A DNA stretch of 64,000 nt, taken from assembly GCA_020443425.1 (NCBI GenBank), contig JAGRIE010000008.1:62001-126000 (forward strand). Direction: 5' to 3'. The translations under genes and the position numbers were made by a program. The notes under the pieces were generated by a model. The model was not told where the DNA came from. It did not search any database and worked only from the letters and a program-made list of their open reading frames with translations. Shown here one piece after another: positions 10,207 to 18,257 of this stretch. The DNA comes from Halioglobus sp. (GTDB taxonomy: Bacteria; Pseudomonadota; Gammaproteobacteria; Pseudomonadales; Halieaceae). Each line of letters begins with the position of its first letter. Positions within the stretch are counted from its first letter, which is position 1.

Positions 10207-10231
10207 CAAAAAGGCGGCCCTGCGGCCGCCT
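10207..10231 (-). terminator. Rho-independent terminator of THxN PEP-CTERM gene
   Basis: A perfect 8-bp GC stem (AGGCGGCC/GGCCGCCT at 10212-10219 and 10224-10231) with a 4-nt loop is followed on the minus strand by a run of five T. It lies 32 bp past the stop codon of the gene ending at 10263. Confidence 0.85.
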
Positions 10232-10262
10232 GATGATCCGTTGTGGCGCTGTGGGTTTGTGT

Positions 10263-11096
10263 TCAGTGCTTGCGGCGCCGTGCAGCCAGCAGTAACAGGC
10301 CGAGTCCCAGGGCCGGCAGGGTGCCGGGTACAGGGACCTCTACCGGAGAGGTCGTGATTACTGCCGCGTAGTTGAAAGTGGTGTTTCGACCCTCCGGTGT
10401 CACAAAGCCCAGGCAGCCGGGGGCTGCGCCGGCAGATGCGCAGGCAGCATTGGACAGGGGCTGCAGGCCGTTCGTCTGCTCGAAGAAGCTGATGAAGTAC
10501 TGGACAGGACCGGGGCCGCCCGGTTGCTCCAGATCATACGTGAAAGGAAAGTTCAGCGAGTTCTGGTCGATGACAAAGATATCACCGCAGCCGTTGCTGT
10601 TGACACCGACGCCCCACGCGCCACCGTCTGCGCAGATGGCATCGCTGTTCGGGGACTCAAAAAAATCGATCAGGAAATCCAGGCTGGTTTGTGGCAGCGA
10701 GGTGTCGCTGGGCGTGAGTGGCGTCAGTGTCAGGGTGGATCGCAAAGTGACCTTGTCCAACGAGGTGCCGGTGATCGGCTGGTTTCGGTGGGTGATGGTC
10801 ATATTGGCGACAGGGGGACCGTTTGTATCCACGGCGGTGTTCGGCAGATTGCCGATATCCAGGCCGCTTAGACCTGAGCCCGTGCTGGTGCCCCAGTTCA
10901 TTGTTGATACGTTGCAGCTCCCGCCAGAGCCGGTAAACTGCGCGGTTCCGCAAAGGAACTCGCCGTGTACATCGACCGTCCACTGGTCCACGATACCATT
11001 GGCCAGGGTGGCATGCGTGCTGGCGGATGTGGCGATGGCGGCGGCGGCAGCCAGATACGTGAGGTTTTTGCGAATAGAGTCAGCTGTGATTTTCAT
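10263..11096 (-). CDS. THxN family PEP-CTERM protein
   Basis: A 277-aa exported protein with a signal peptide (about residues 1-30, Ala-rich, ending THATLA) and a C-terminal PEP-CTERM anchor: VPVPGT, hydrophobic LPALGLGLLLLAA and basic RRRKH. The central segment contains THRN in the context NMTITHRNQPI, the diagnostic of the THxN subgroup of PEP-CTERM proteins. Several Cys residues (FLCGTAQF, SCNV, ICADGG, GCGD, ACASAG, GCLG) may form disulfides after export. A strong terminator follows, and a sigma-54 promoter precedes it with the same spacing as for the PEP-CTERM gene at 6394. It is expected to be sorted by an exosortase; no catalytic function is apparent. Confidence 0.87.
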   Translation of the reverse strand: MKITADSIRKNLTYLAAAAAIATSASTHATLANGIVDQWTVDVHGEFLCGTAQFTGSGGSCNVSTMNWGTSTGSGLSGLDIGNLPNTAVDTNGPPVANMTITHRNQPITGTSLDKVTLRSTLTLTPLTPSDTSLPQTSLDFLIDFFESPNSDAICADGGAWGVGVNSNGCGDIFVIDQNSLNFPFTYDLEQPGGPGPVQYFISFFEQTNGLQPLSNAACASAGAAPGCLGFVTPEGRNTTFNYAAVITTSPVEVPVPGTLPALGLGLLLLAARRRKH

Positions 11097-11160
11097 GAGA
11101 GGAAGTGCTCCATAATATAGATATGTCAGACGGGTTCCGTTTTGCCCACTGCGTCACATT

Positions 11161-11177
11161 TAGCATGTTTCGTGCCC
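11161..11177 (-). promoter_or_regulatory. Sigma-54 (-24/-12) promoter of THxN PEP-CTERM gene
   Basis: On the minus strand the sequence reads GGGCACGAAACATGCTA, with GG (11176-11175) and GC (11164-11163) exactly 10 nt apart and a full GGCACG -24 box. The -12 GC lies 67 nt from the ATG at 11096, nearly identical to the other PEP-CTERM gene. Confidence 0.8.
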
Positions 11178-11178
11178 G

Positions 11179-11200
11179 TATTTAAATTCACTTTTAAATA
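11179..11200. promoter_or_regulatory. AT-rich inverted repeat upstream of sigma-54 promoter
   Basis: Perfect 8-bp arms TATTTAAA and TTTAAATA with a 6-nt spacer lie immediately upstream of the -24 element of the THxN gene. It could bind an activator or a DNA-bending protein, or be a chance AT-rich palindrome. I see no equivalent upstream of the promoter at 6312. Confidence 0.35.
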
Positions 11201-11385
11201 CAATGTGATACAAGAATTTCTGGGAACTGGCTGGCGATTAAAAACTATACTTTGTAAATAAACCTGACACGGGGACCGACCATCCCGCGCGAGTCTGGAG
11301 ACCCTATTCATACTTTTCTCCCGTCGCGCGTTGGCGTCGAGGGCAATTCGCAATACAGTAGGCTCAGACCTGCGGGAGGGGGACG

Positions 11386-12141
11386 ATGAAAACAGGAGAG
11401 GCGTTACAGTGCCTGGCAGTGATCGCCGCATCGTGGTGGCTGGCCGGCTTCGCACACGCCGCCGTCGATAGCGACGCTGCGGACGACAGTCGTGTAGGAG
11501 AGCGTGCAAAGTCGGTCGGGCAACATCGCGGCGGCTGCATCGATTTGAATGAAGGGTGCAGTGCACTGATGGTGAACTACACCGGCAATTCGGTGCAGTT
11601 TTCGCTGTTTCGTCGCGACAGTTCGCCTGTCAATGCCCAGGTGCCCGACCTGGTGGTGTCAGCACAGCCTGGTGATGCACCGTTTCCCGCGGTCTCTTCA
11701 GCCGAAGGTGAGGGCGTCGCTGCAGACAGCGATGAAGAATCCCTTGTGATTGATTTCCTGCAGGGCTTCGAGGCCAGGGATGACACCGCTGGTGACGAGA
11801 CGGAATTTGCCGGTTATGACGAGGTGACAGCTGAAATCAGTGCCTTCCACACCTGGAGCTCAGCCGCGGCGGCGTCCCTGTCTGCAGACCAGAGTCAGCC
11901 CGGTTCTGATGGCCCCGTGATGGCGGGCCAAACGGGCGGTCGATGGACGACCTTTTGGGACTTCCGGTCCGTTTATCAATGGGAGGTCGAGGAAGATGTC
12001 ATGGACGACGGTGCGTACGATGTGTCGCAAGTGGCCCTGAGTAATATTTACCTGTCGCCAAAAGTCAGTTCTTCCAGTGATCCGGAAATCGTTGTTTGTG
12101 AGTTGAATGACCCGGATAACTGCCGGCCCCTGTCTGATTGA
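11386..12141 (+). CDS. Secreted acidic protein of unknown function
   Basis: A 251-aa protein with a predicted signal peptide (residues 1 to about 25, hydrophobic core CLAVIAASWWLAGFA, cleavage near AHA). The mature part is strongly acidic (runs such as EVEEDVMDDG) with a few Cys (GGCIDLNEGC near the start; VVCELNDPDNC at the end), suggesting one disulfide at each end. No sorting tail, transmembrane helix or known domain is visible. A GCGGGAGGGGG ribosome binding site precedes the ATG. It is transcribed away from the THxN PEP-CTERM gene and may belong to the same surface-protein block. I do not recognise the family. Confidence 0.65.
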   Translation: MKTGEALQCLAVIAASWWLAGFAHAAVDSDAADDSRVGERAKSVGQHRGGCIDLNEGCSALMVNYTGNSVQFSLFRRDSSPVNAQVPDLVVSAQPGDAPFPAVSSAEGEGVAADSDEESLVIDFLQGFEARDDTAGDETEFAGYDEVTAEISAFHTWSSAAAASLSADQSQPGSDGPVMAGQTGGRWTTFWDFRSVYQWEVEEDVMDDGAYDVSQVALSNIYLSPKVSSSSDPEIVVCELNDPDNCRPLSD

Positions 12142-12224
12142 AAACAGTCCGCGCGAGTAGGCGGGTTGGGTTCATGCGTGTTGGCGTTTCCGGTTTGGAA
12201 CAGTTGCCTTCTGTCGGCACTGGC

Positions 12225-15200
12225 TTAGGCCGTATCGATGCGGATAAGTCCGCCGGTCACGCCGAAGTGAATCCATTGGCTGGCGACCGGTTGACCTGTG
12301 GCACGCACGATACCCTCGGCGTAGGCCTGTAACTGCCCTGAATATCCCAGTGCAATCTCCTCCCAGTCCGATCGCGCACGGGGCGACGCCTTGTGGTCAA
12401 TCACTACAAACCCTTCCTCGGTTTGCAGTAGCAGATCGATCCAGCCGTTGACGAGCTGGCCGTGCGCATTGGTGTAGCAGATCGGGTACTCGGCATGCAT
12501 GGTGACAGGGCGGAAATGCTGCTCTATTGCCGCCAGCAGGCGCGCGGTGCAGTCCTCGGCCATCGCCACGGACAGCGTATTGTCCAGGCCGTAGTCGTGC
12601 AGGATCCTGGCGGTGGCCTGTTGTCCTGAAACGGCCGATGCAATCACGGCGTGCAGTGCCGAACCCAGTTGGTCGGGTTCATACTCGCCGCTGATCTGCA
12701 GCCGATCCCCGAGTTCAATCACCTCACTGACCCGCGCGCTTTCACTGGGCAGCAGCGCTGAAGGATTCAGCCGCAATGGCAGCTTGAGGGCCGGGTTGGC
12801 CGTGCTGCTGAGCCATTGCGGTCGGTAGGCTTCCCGCTCGGTGTGGCTGTCACTGGCCACCAGTTCACGCTGCCGACTCGCAATCCCGACGCCATCTGGC
12901 AGGCGCAGTGTATCGCCCTCGGGTAGCATCCAGTCGGCCTGCAGGGTATCCATCCACTCGCCACCGCTTTGCCTGGCGTCCAGCGTGATGATCAAGCCGT
13001 CTCGCGGGCGGGTCAGTGAGACGTACAGCAGGCGCTTTGCCTCCTGTATTTCCCGGGTCATCGCGGTCTGGCCAGCGGCGCTGTCGGCGATCTGGTCGAG
13101 CAGTGCAATGCCGGTGGTGTGTAATCCGGTGAAGGCGGGCCAGTACCGCAGCGTCCGGTTGGCCAGTGGGTCGTCCAGGTCGACAGCCGTCGGTGCGGGC
13201 AGTACTGTCAGTCCCCACAGTCGCGGCTTCAGTTTTGCGTCCAGGTCCATGGCGATTACAAGCGGCCACTCCAGACCCTTGGCGCCGTGGTGGGTCACCA
13301 ACTGGATTGCATCTTCGGTGTCGCCGGTCGCCTGGGTGTCGTCTTCAGTTGCGGCCAACTGGTAGAGCCACAGTACAAGACCGGCGCTGGTGGCGGGTTG
13401 GTGCTGCGCGGCGCACTGGTTCATGTAGTCGCCGGCGTGGGCCAGCAGTGCGCTGAGGTTGTTCAGCCGGTGCTGGCTGCGCTGCTCTGTGGGGCCCCAG
13501 CGGTAGACATATTCACGGACATTGCCCGCCTCCATCGCGCCGCGCAGTACCTCCAGCGGTGTCAGGAAGTGCAGCCGGCTGCGCAGCGCTTTCAGCGCGG
13601 CTAACGGGCCCTGTTCCTCGTCTTCCAGCCAGTGGCTGGAGCGGGCGTCCGGGTCTTCCAGATAGGCCATGCGCCCGGCGATCCAGTCCTCGGGATTCTC
13701 ACACTGTGTCAGTGTGTGTATCTCGGCGCTGGCCAGCGTGTCCAGCGGGTCTATCAAGCGTCGCAGGCAGGCCAGTGCGAGGCAGCCCTCCGGCGTACTC
13801 AGCAGCCCGGGACGCTTGTAGCGAACCGGCAGCCTGGCATCGCTCAGCGCACTGGCGATCTCGCGCAGGTTGTCGTGGGTACGGCACAGTATGGCGATAT
13901 CGCTGTAGCTGACGGTGCGCGGCTGCTTGCTCTGCTTGTCGATCACGGTGCGATTGTCACGCATCATCTGGCTGATGCCGCTGGCCAGTGCCTGCGCGCG
14001 GGTGGATTTGTTGCTGCCGCCCAAACGCCACAATTCCACAGCCGGCTGTGCGGTGAAATCGTCCCTGGCCGGATGCAGGGAAACCTGTTCGGGTTTGAGG
14101 GTGTCGGCAAATGCCGGCACAAAGAGGTTGTTGATGTACTGCACCAGGGCGGGGGTGGAGCGCCAGGAGTTCTCCAGAATCTCCGGCGTATTGCCGGCCT
14201 CGGTCACGCGATCGACGACTGCCGACATCAGTGTGGGGTCCGCACCGCGGAAGCCGTAGATGGATTGTTTGATATCGCCCACCCAGATCACCTGAGCGGC
14301 CAGTTGTGACAGCTTCAGGAACAGCGCCAACTGTATCGGGCTGGTGTCCTGGAACTCATCCACCATCAGCAGCTGCAACTCCTCGCGCAGTGTGTCGCGC
14401 ACGCCGGGGTGATCGAGCAACTGGTACAGGCGCTGTTCCTGGTCGACAAAATCGATCAGGCCTTTCTGCGTTTTCAGCTGCTGGTAGGCACTGAGGCTGT
14501 CGGCGGCAATCGCGAACACCTGTTCGGCGAAGAAGCGGATGTCGCGGTCCAGGCCGGGGTGCCTGTCGTAGTCGATGGCAATGTCAGCGATGGGCTCAGC
14601 GAAAGGCCGCGACTTTTTCCCCGGCATTTTCTTGCTGAGCGCGATCCACTCCGGCCAGGTGGCACGCCCCTTGTACAGGCCGGCGCGGATACCGCCTATC
14701 AGTGAGAGATAGTCGCGCGTGACCTTGGTGTTGTCAGCGCGGGTGTCAATGCCGTCCATGGCCTGCTCGATGGCGTTCAGCAACAGCCTGTCCAGCTCGC
14801 GGTGGCTGGCCTTGGGAAAATGTGCGAGCAATTGATCCGCGCTGTCCTTGCCCAGGTGGCGGATGGCCGCCGGTGACTGGTTGTTGGCGCGCGCGGCATC
14901 GGCGATGCTTTTCACTTCGGCGCGCCAGTTCAATTGCATCTGCCGGTCGATAATCTGCAAGCGGTGGCAGGTGGCATTCATCTGCCGTATCAGCAGTGTG
15001 TCATCGGCCAGGGCGTGTTCCATGGCCTGGTAGAACAGCGCATCGGCCTGGGTGTCCTCGATGATCTGCTGGTCTGGCGGCAGGCCGGCCTCGAACGCAA
15101 AGCGCTGCAGCAGTTCGCCGCAGACGCTGTTCACAGTGCCGATCAGCGCCTGTTCCATCTGGTTCGCTACCTGTAGGTGGCCCGCTTCAATCAGGGCGCT

Positions 15201-15368
15201 GCGCACTCGCTCTTGCAGTTCGCCTGCGGCCAGCTTGGTGAAGGTGGTGGCGATTACACCGGCGGGCACAACCTTGCCGCTGGAGAGTAAGGCTTCCAGT
15301 TTTTGTGTCAGGGAATAGGTCTTGCCACTGCCGGCGCCGGCACTGATGAAGTGAATGGTGCTGCTCAT
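12225..15368 (-). CDS. UvrD/RecB-family helicase-nuclease (AddA-like)
   Basis: A 1047-aa UvrD-like superfamily 1 helicase. Walker A is SAGAGSGKT at residues 9-17, and the DExx box region is MVDEFQDTS near residue 340, followed by the usual SF1 motifs (for example VTHHGAKGLEW and LLYVSLTRPRDG). The C-terminus carries a RecB-type PD-(D/E)XK nuclease: WIDLL, then VVIDHKAS, then the SGQLQAYAEG motif. This is the AddA/RecB architecture for processing double-strand DNA breaks for recombination. Its start overlaps the end of the AddB-like gene by 4 bp (ATGA), indicating translational coupling. The ORF is shorter than many RecB proteins, as is usual for this AddA-like group. Confidence 0.87.
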   Translation of the reverse strand: MSSTIHFISAGAGSGKTYSLTQKLEALLSSGKVVPAGVIATTFTKLAAGELQERVRSALIEAGHLQVANQMEQALIGTVNSVCGELLQRFAFEAGLPPDQQIIEDTQADALFYQAMEHALADDTLLIRQMNATCHRLQIIDRQMQLNWRAEVKSIADAARANNQSPAAIRHLGKDSADQLLAHFPKASHRELDRLLLNAIEQAMDGIDTRADNTKVTRDYLSLIGGIRAGLYKGRATWPEWIALSKKMPGKKSRPFAEPIADIAIDYDRHPGLDRDIRFFAEQVFAIAADSLSAYQQLKTQKGLIDFVDQEQRLYQLLDHPGVRDTLREELQLLMVDEFQDTSPIQLALFLKLSQLAAQVIWVGDIKQSIYGFRGADPTLMSAVVDRVTEAGNTPEILENSWRSTPALVQYINNLFVPAFADTLKPEQVSLHPARDDFTAQPAVELWRLGGSNKSTRAQALASGISQMMRDNRTVIDKQSKQPRTVSYSDIAILCRTHDNLREIASALSDARLPVRYKRPGLLSTPEGCLALACLRRLIDPLDTLASAEIHTLTQCENPEDWIAGRMAYLEDPDARSSHWLEDEEQGPLAALKALRSRLHFLTPLEVLRGAMEAGNVREYVYRWGPTEQRSQHRLNNLSALLAHAGDYMNQCAAQHQPATSAGLVLWLYQLAATEDDTQATGDTEDAIQLVTHHGAKGLEWPLVIAMDLDAKLKPRLWGLTVLPAPTAVDLDDPLANRTLRYWPAFTGLHTTGIALLDQIADSAAGQTAMTREIQEAKRLLYVSLTRPRDGLIITLDARQSGGEWMDTLQADWMLPEGDTLRLPDGVGIASRQRELVASDSHTEREAYRPQWLSSTANPALKLPLRLNPSALLPSESARVSEVIELGDRLQISGEYEPDQLGSALHAVIASAVSGQQATARILHDYGLDNTLSVAMAEDCTARLLAAIEQHFRPVTMHAEYPICYTNAHGQLVNGWIDLLLQTEEGFVVIDHKASPRARSDWEEIALGYSGQLQAYAEGIVRATGQPVASQWIHFGVTGGLIRIDTA

Positions 15369-18139
15369 GCATTCTCTCCCCAGCCGGTGAGCGCGCTGTA
15401 CTCGTTGAAATGGTCGCTGGCTTCGGGCAGTTCGAGGCAGTCCGGGCCGGGCTCGGACTGCTCCGTCGGCTCGGTGTCCGACACGGTGACTTCGACCAGG
15501 CCGCGCTCAAACTGTGACCGACGCCAGCGCCAGCTGTTCTCGACGCGCTGCCAGTACCGGGCGGTATCTTCTTCCTCCGCCGGTTCGAGGATGTCTGCAT
15601 TGGGAAAGAAAGTGTGGTTCAGGCTCAGCAGTGCCGCGTCGACCACGATGAAATAGCTGAGCGCCGGTGGCAGTTCGGCGCCGTTGTCGCGGCGCAGCTG
15701 CGCGTAGGTGGCCAGCTGCAGGTAACTGTTGCCGAGCAGCGCGTCGCGCCGGTATTTTTTGCCGCCCCATTTGATATCGATGACCGCCTCGGTACCGTCG
15801 GCGCGCCTGGCCAGCAGGTCGATAGACCCATTCAGGCGGCCGCCGGCGAAGCGGCCCTCCTGCCACAGTTCCATCTGCACACTCACCACGGCGGCGGATT
15901 GCAGGTGTTCCACCAGTGTGGTGAGTGAATCCTGTGCCTGCGTGATAAAGCGTTCACACTCAGCCTGGCGACCGGCCTCCAGCAGCAGCGCGCCCTCCTG
16001 TTGCAGCAGGGGGCGGATGTGCGCCTCGACCCAGTGGTCAATCGTCGCGGTATCGATACTGGCAGTTTGCGGGTGAGCGTTAAAGAACTCCTCGTAAACG
16101 CGATGTACGAGATTGCCCTTGAGCTGATTGCCGTCAATGACGTTCGCCAGTGAGCCGGGCCGGATACGCGCGGCATATCGCAGCAGCCACTGGTAGGGGC
16201 TGTGAATATAGGCATCGAGACTGGAGTAGGATTCGGCTTCACGCGCCGGCACGGGGGTCGAGGCAGGCAGCTGCCACCAGCGTACCCTGGCGGGCAGGGA
16301 GCGCGGCGCCACCGCGTCGCTTGCGACCCCCAGTTGGCCTGCCGTATCGCTGCTGGCGACCTGCAGTGTCGGTAAACCGCGCGAGAGACTGGTGACCTGG
16401 TCCCACAGCGGGTGGTGGCGCTCGCTATCGTCGTGCAGCACGAAGGTGCAGCGTTCACGCGCACTGAGCAGCGGGCGCAGCCACGCCTTGCCCAACCATG
16501 CCAGTTGTGCGTCCTCTGTTTGCAGGTGGACGCCACCGGTTGCCAGGGCTGCCCGTTCAGCACGGGACCACGGCCAGCGCTGCAGACGGTCGTTGGCCTG
16601 GCAATCCCACCAGATCACGTTGTCTACCGTGCAAGCGGCGAAGGCGCCGGCGTGGTCGGCGCGCAGCACCCTCGGCTGTGAGGCGCTGACTTCCGCATCG
16701 CGGTCGGCAACCGGGGCGCCGGTGCCGCGCACATCTTCTATCAGGCGTCGCACATTGTCCCGGGTGAGTGGGTCGCGGCCATGTGCTTTCAGGCGCGCTA
16801 TGGCGCTGACAAATTCCAGCGCCTGGTTCAGCGCAATGTGGTAGAGAGCTTTGCGCGCTGGATCATCACTGGTTTCCCGTGCGCCCTGTAGCCAGTCCGC
16901 GACTCGCTGTGCGCGCGTGGCCAGGGTTTCGCTGTCGACGCCGCCCTGTGGGGAGAAGCGCGGCGATTGCAGCCAGTAGTGCAGGCTCTGTTCGACCTGC
17001 TTGCGCCGGGTTGCGTCCTCCTGCTCCAGGCTGGCGGCGACAGCAGCCTCCCAGGCCGCGCTGCCAATACCGGGCACATCGGCGACAGTGCGCGCCAGTG
17101 GCTCACGGATGCGCGCCGGAATCGGACCCACCGGGTGTGACAGGAACTGGAACAGCGCCGTGGGGTTGAGTGGCTCCCACAGCAATTCGCAGGCCAGCGG
17201 CAGGACCTGGAATACCGGGCGCCAGGGCGACAGCGCGGTGAACCCCAGACGCGGGCTGTGCAGTTGTTCCAATGTGTCGTCGAGCAACTCGCCGCGCGCC
17301 TGCGCCAGCACGGCCACGGTGGTGTCGGGGGCATCGCGCAACCAGCTCTGGGTGAGCAGGGCGGTGAGCGGGGTGCTCTGCGTCGGTGAGTCCGCGCGCA
17401 GTGCGATGACACTGCCATCGCCACTGAGGTCGATTTTCTCGCGGCTGTCCTGCAGCAGGTGCTCCTGCAGGCGACGCAGGTCGGAGCCGGGTCGGCCTTT
17501 GGGTATAGCGGGCGCTGCCGCAACAAGTCGCACATTGACGGCCTGTATCAGCTGCTGCCACAGGTAGGGGAAGTCGGGCAGCTCATCGCGCAGTGTGATT
17601 GCGCCCAGTGCGATGGGGTGGTCCGGCAGCAGGGCCATGACGCGCTGGATGCGCTGTCCGATGCCGGGCTCCACCACGCTCGCCGCGTGGCGCTCAATGG
17701 CGGCCATATCGGCAAGGCGCGCAGGTATCTCTGCGGCAAACGTCCCCTCCCAGCCGGCCAGGTACCACTGGTCGCGCCACTGCAACAGGGTGCGCGCCAC
17801 CGAGAACGGGTCCGCGCTATAGGATGCATGATAGAAGGCGCCGCTGTGATTGACCTGGTCAATGCAGCCGAGGTACTGGATCAGGCGCGCGGTGAACGAT
17901 ACATCGCGCGAGGGAATACCCAGTTGCGCCTCCAGCAGTCGCAGGAAGCCGCCGGGACCGACCACGACCTGCCCAAGGCTGTCCGCGCGTCGCTCGGGCA
18001 CGGCGGAATCGCCCTTGATTGCCAGGGTAACCTCAATGTTGCCAATGCCGGCCTGCTCGCCCATGGTCTGTTCGCCCTCCCGGGAGTCTGCTGCCACATG
18101 ATAGGTGTATCGTGGCGCACTCGCTATCAGCAAGCGCAT
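15365..18139 (-). CDS. AddB-like PD-(D/E)XK nuclease subunit
   Basis: A protein of up to 924 aa encoded just upstream of the AddA-like helicase with a 4-bp overlap. The C-terminal region contains the RecB-type nuclease signature: LNGSIDLLARR, AVIDIKWGGKK, then the NSYLQLATYAQL Q-Y motif. The N-terminus has no Walker A motif, so this subunit is probably not an ATPase, resembling the inactivated helicase domains of some AddB proteins; family similarity begins at about VVVGPGGFLRLLE. Together with its partner it should form a two-nuclease, one-helicase complex for break repair. The start is uncertain: ATG at 18139, or ATG at 18064 just upstream of the conserved part. Confidence 0.82.
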   Translation of the reverse strand: MRLLIASAPRYTYHVAADSREGEQTMGEQAGIGNIEVTLAIKGDSAVPERRADSLGQVVVGPGGFLRLLEAQLGIPSRDVSFTARLIQYLGCIDQVNHSGAFYHASYSADPFSVARTLLQWRDQWYLAGWEGTFAAEIPARLADMAAIERHAASVVEPGIGQRIQRVMALLPDHPIALGAITLRDELPDFPYLWQQLIQAVNVRLVAAAPAIPKGRPGSDLRRLQEHLLQDSREKIDLSGDGSVIALRADSPTQSTPLTALLTQSWLRDAPDTTVAVLAQARGELLDDTLEQLHSPRLGFTALSPWRPVFQVLPLACELLWEPLNPTALFQFLSHPVGPIPARIREPLARTVADVPGIGSAAWEAAVAASLEQEDATRRKQVEQSLHYWLQSPRFSPQGGVDSETLATRAQRVADWLQGARETSDDPARKALYHIALNQALEFVSAIARLKAHGRDPLTRDNVRRLIEDVRGTGAPVADRDAEVSASQPRVLRADHAGAFAACTVDNVIWWDCQANDRLQRWPWSRAERAALATGGVHLQTEDAQLAWLGKAWLRPLLSARERCTFVLHDDSERHHPLWDQVTSLSRGLPTLQVASSDTAGQLGVASDAVAPRSLPARVRWWQLPASTPVPAREAESYSSLDAYIHSPYQWLLRYAARIRPGSLANVIDGNQLKGNLVHRVYEEFFNAHPQTASIDTATIDHWVEAHIRPLLQQEGALLLEAGRQAECERFITQAQDSLTTLVEHLQSAAVVSVQMELWQEGRFAGGRLNGSIDLLARRADGTEAVIDIKWGGKKYRRDALLGNSYLQLATYAQLRRDNGAELPPALSYFIVVDAALLSLNHTFFPNADILEPAEEEDTARYWQRVENSWRWRRSQFERGLVEVTVSDTEPTEQSEPGPDCLELPEASDHFNEYSALTGWGENA

Positions 18140-18205
18140 TTACCTGCGCGTTTACACGACAGGTGGCCGCTTGTCAGAAAGCGCTGGTGTGCTAGGCTTG
18201 ACGCT

Positions 18206-18221
18206 GGCCTGCCCGCAGGCC
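18206..18221. promoter_or_regulatory. Palindrome in the addB-like/TonB receptor intergenic region
   Basis: GGCCTGC and GCAGGCC arms (7 bp, 2-nt spacer) lie just after a TTGACG -35-like hexamer (18199-18204), about 37 bp before the receptor start codon. It may be an operator or a leader hairpin; nothing identifies a regulator. Confidence 0.3.
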
Positions 18222-18257
18222 GATAACAATAACAATAGCTGTAAGGGGTCCGATTGT

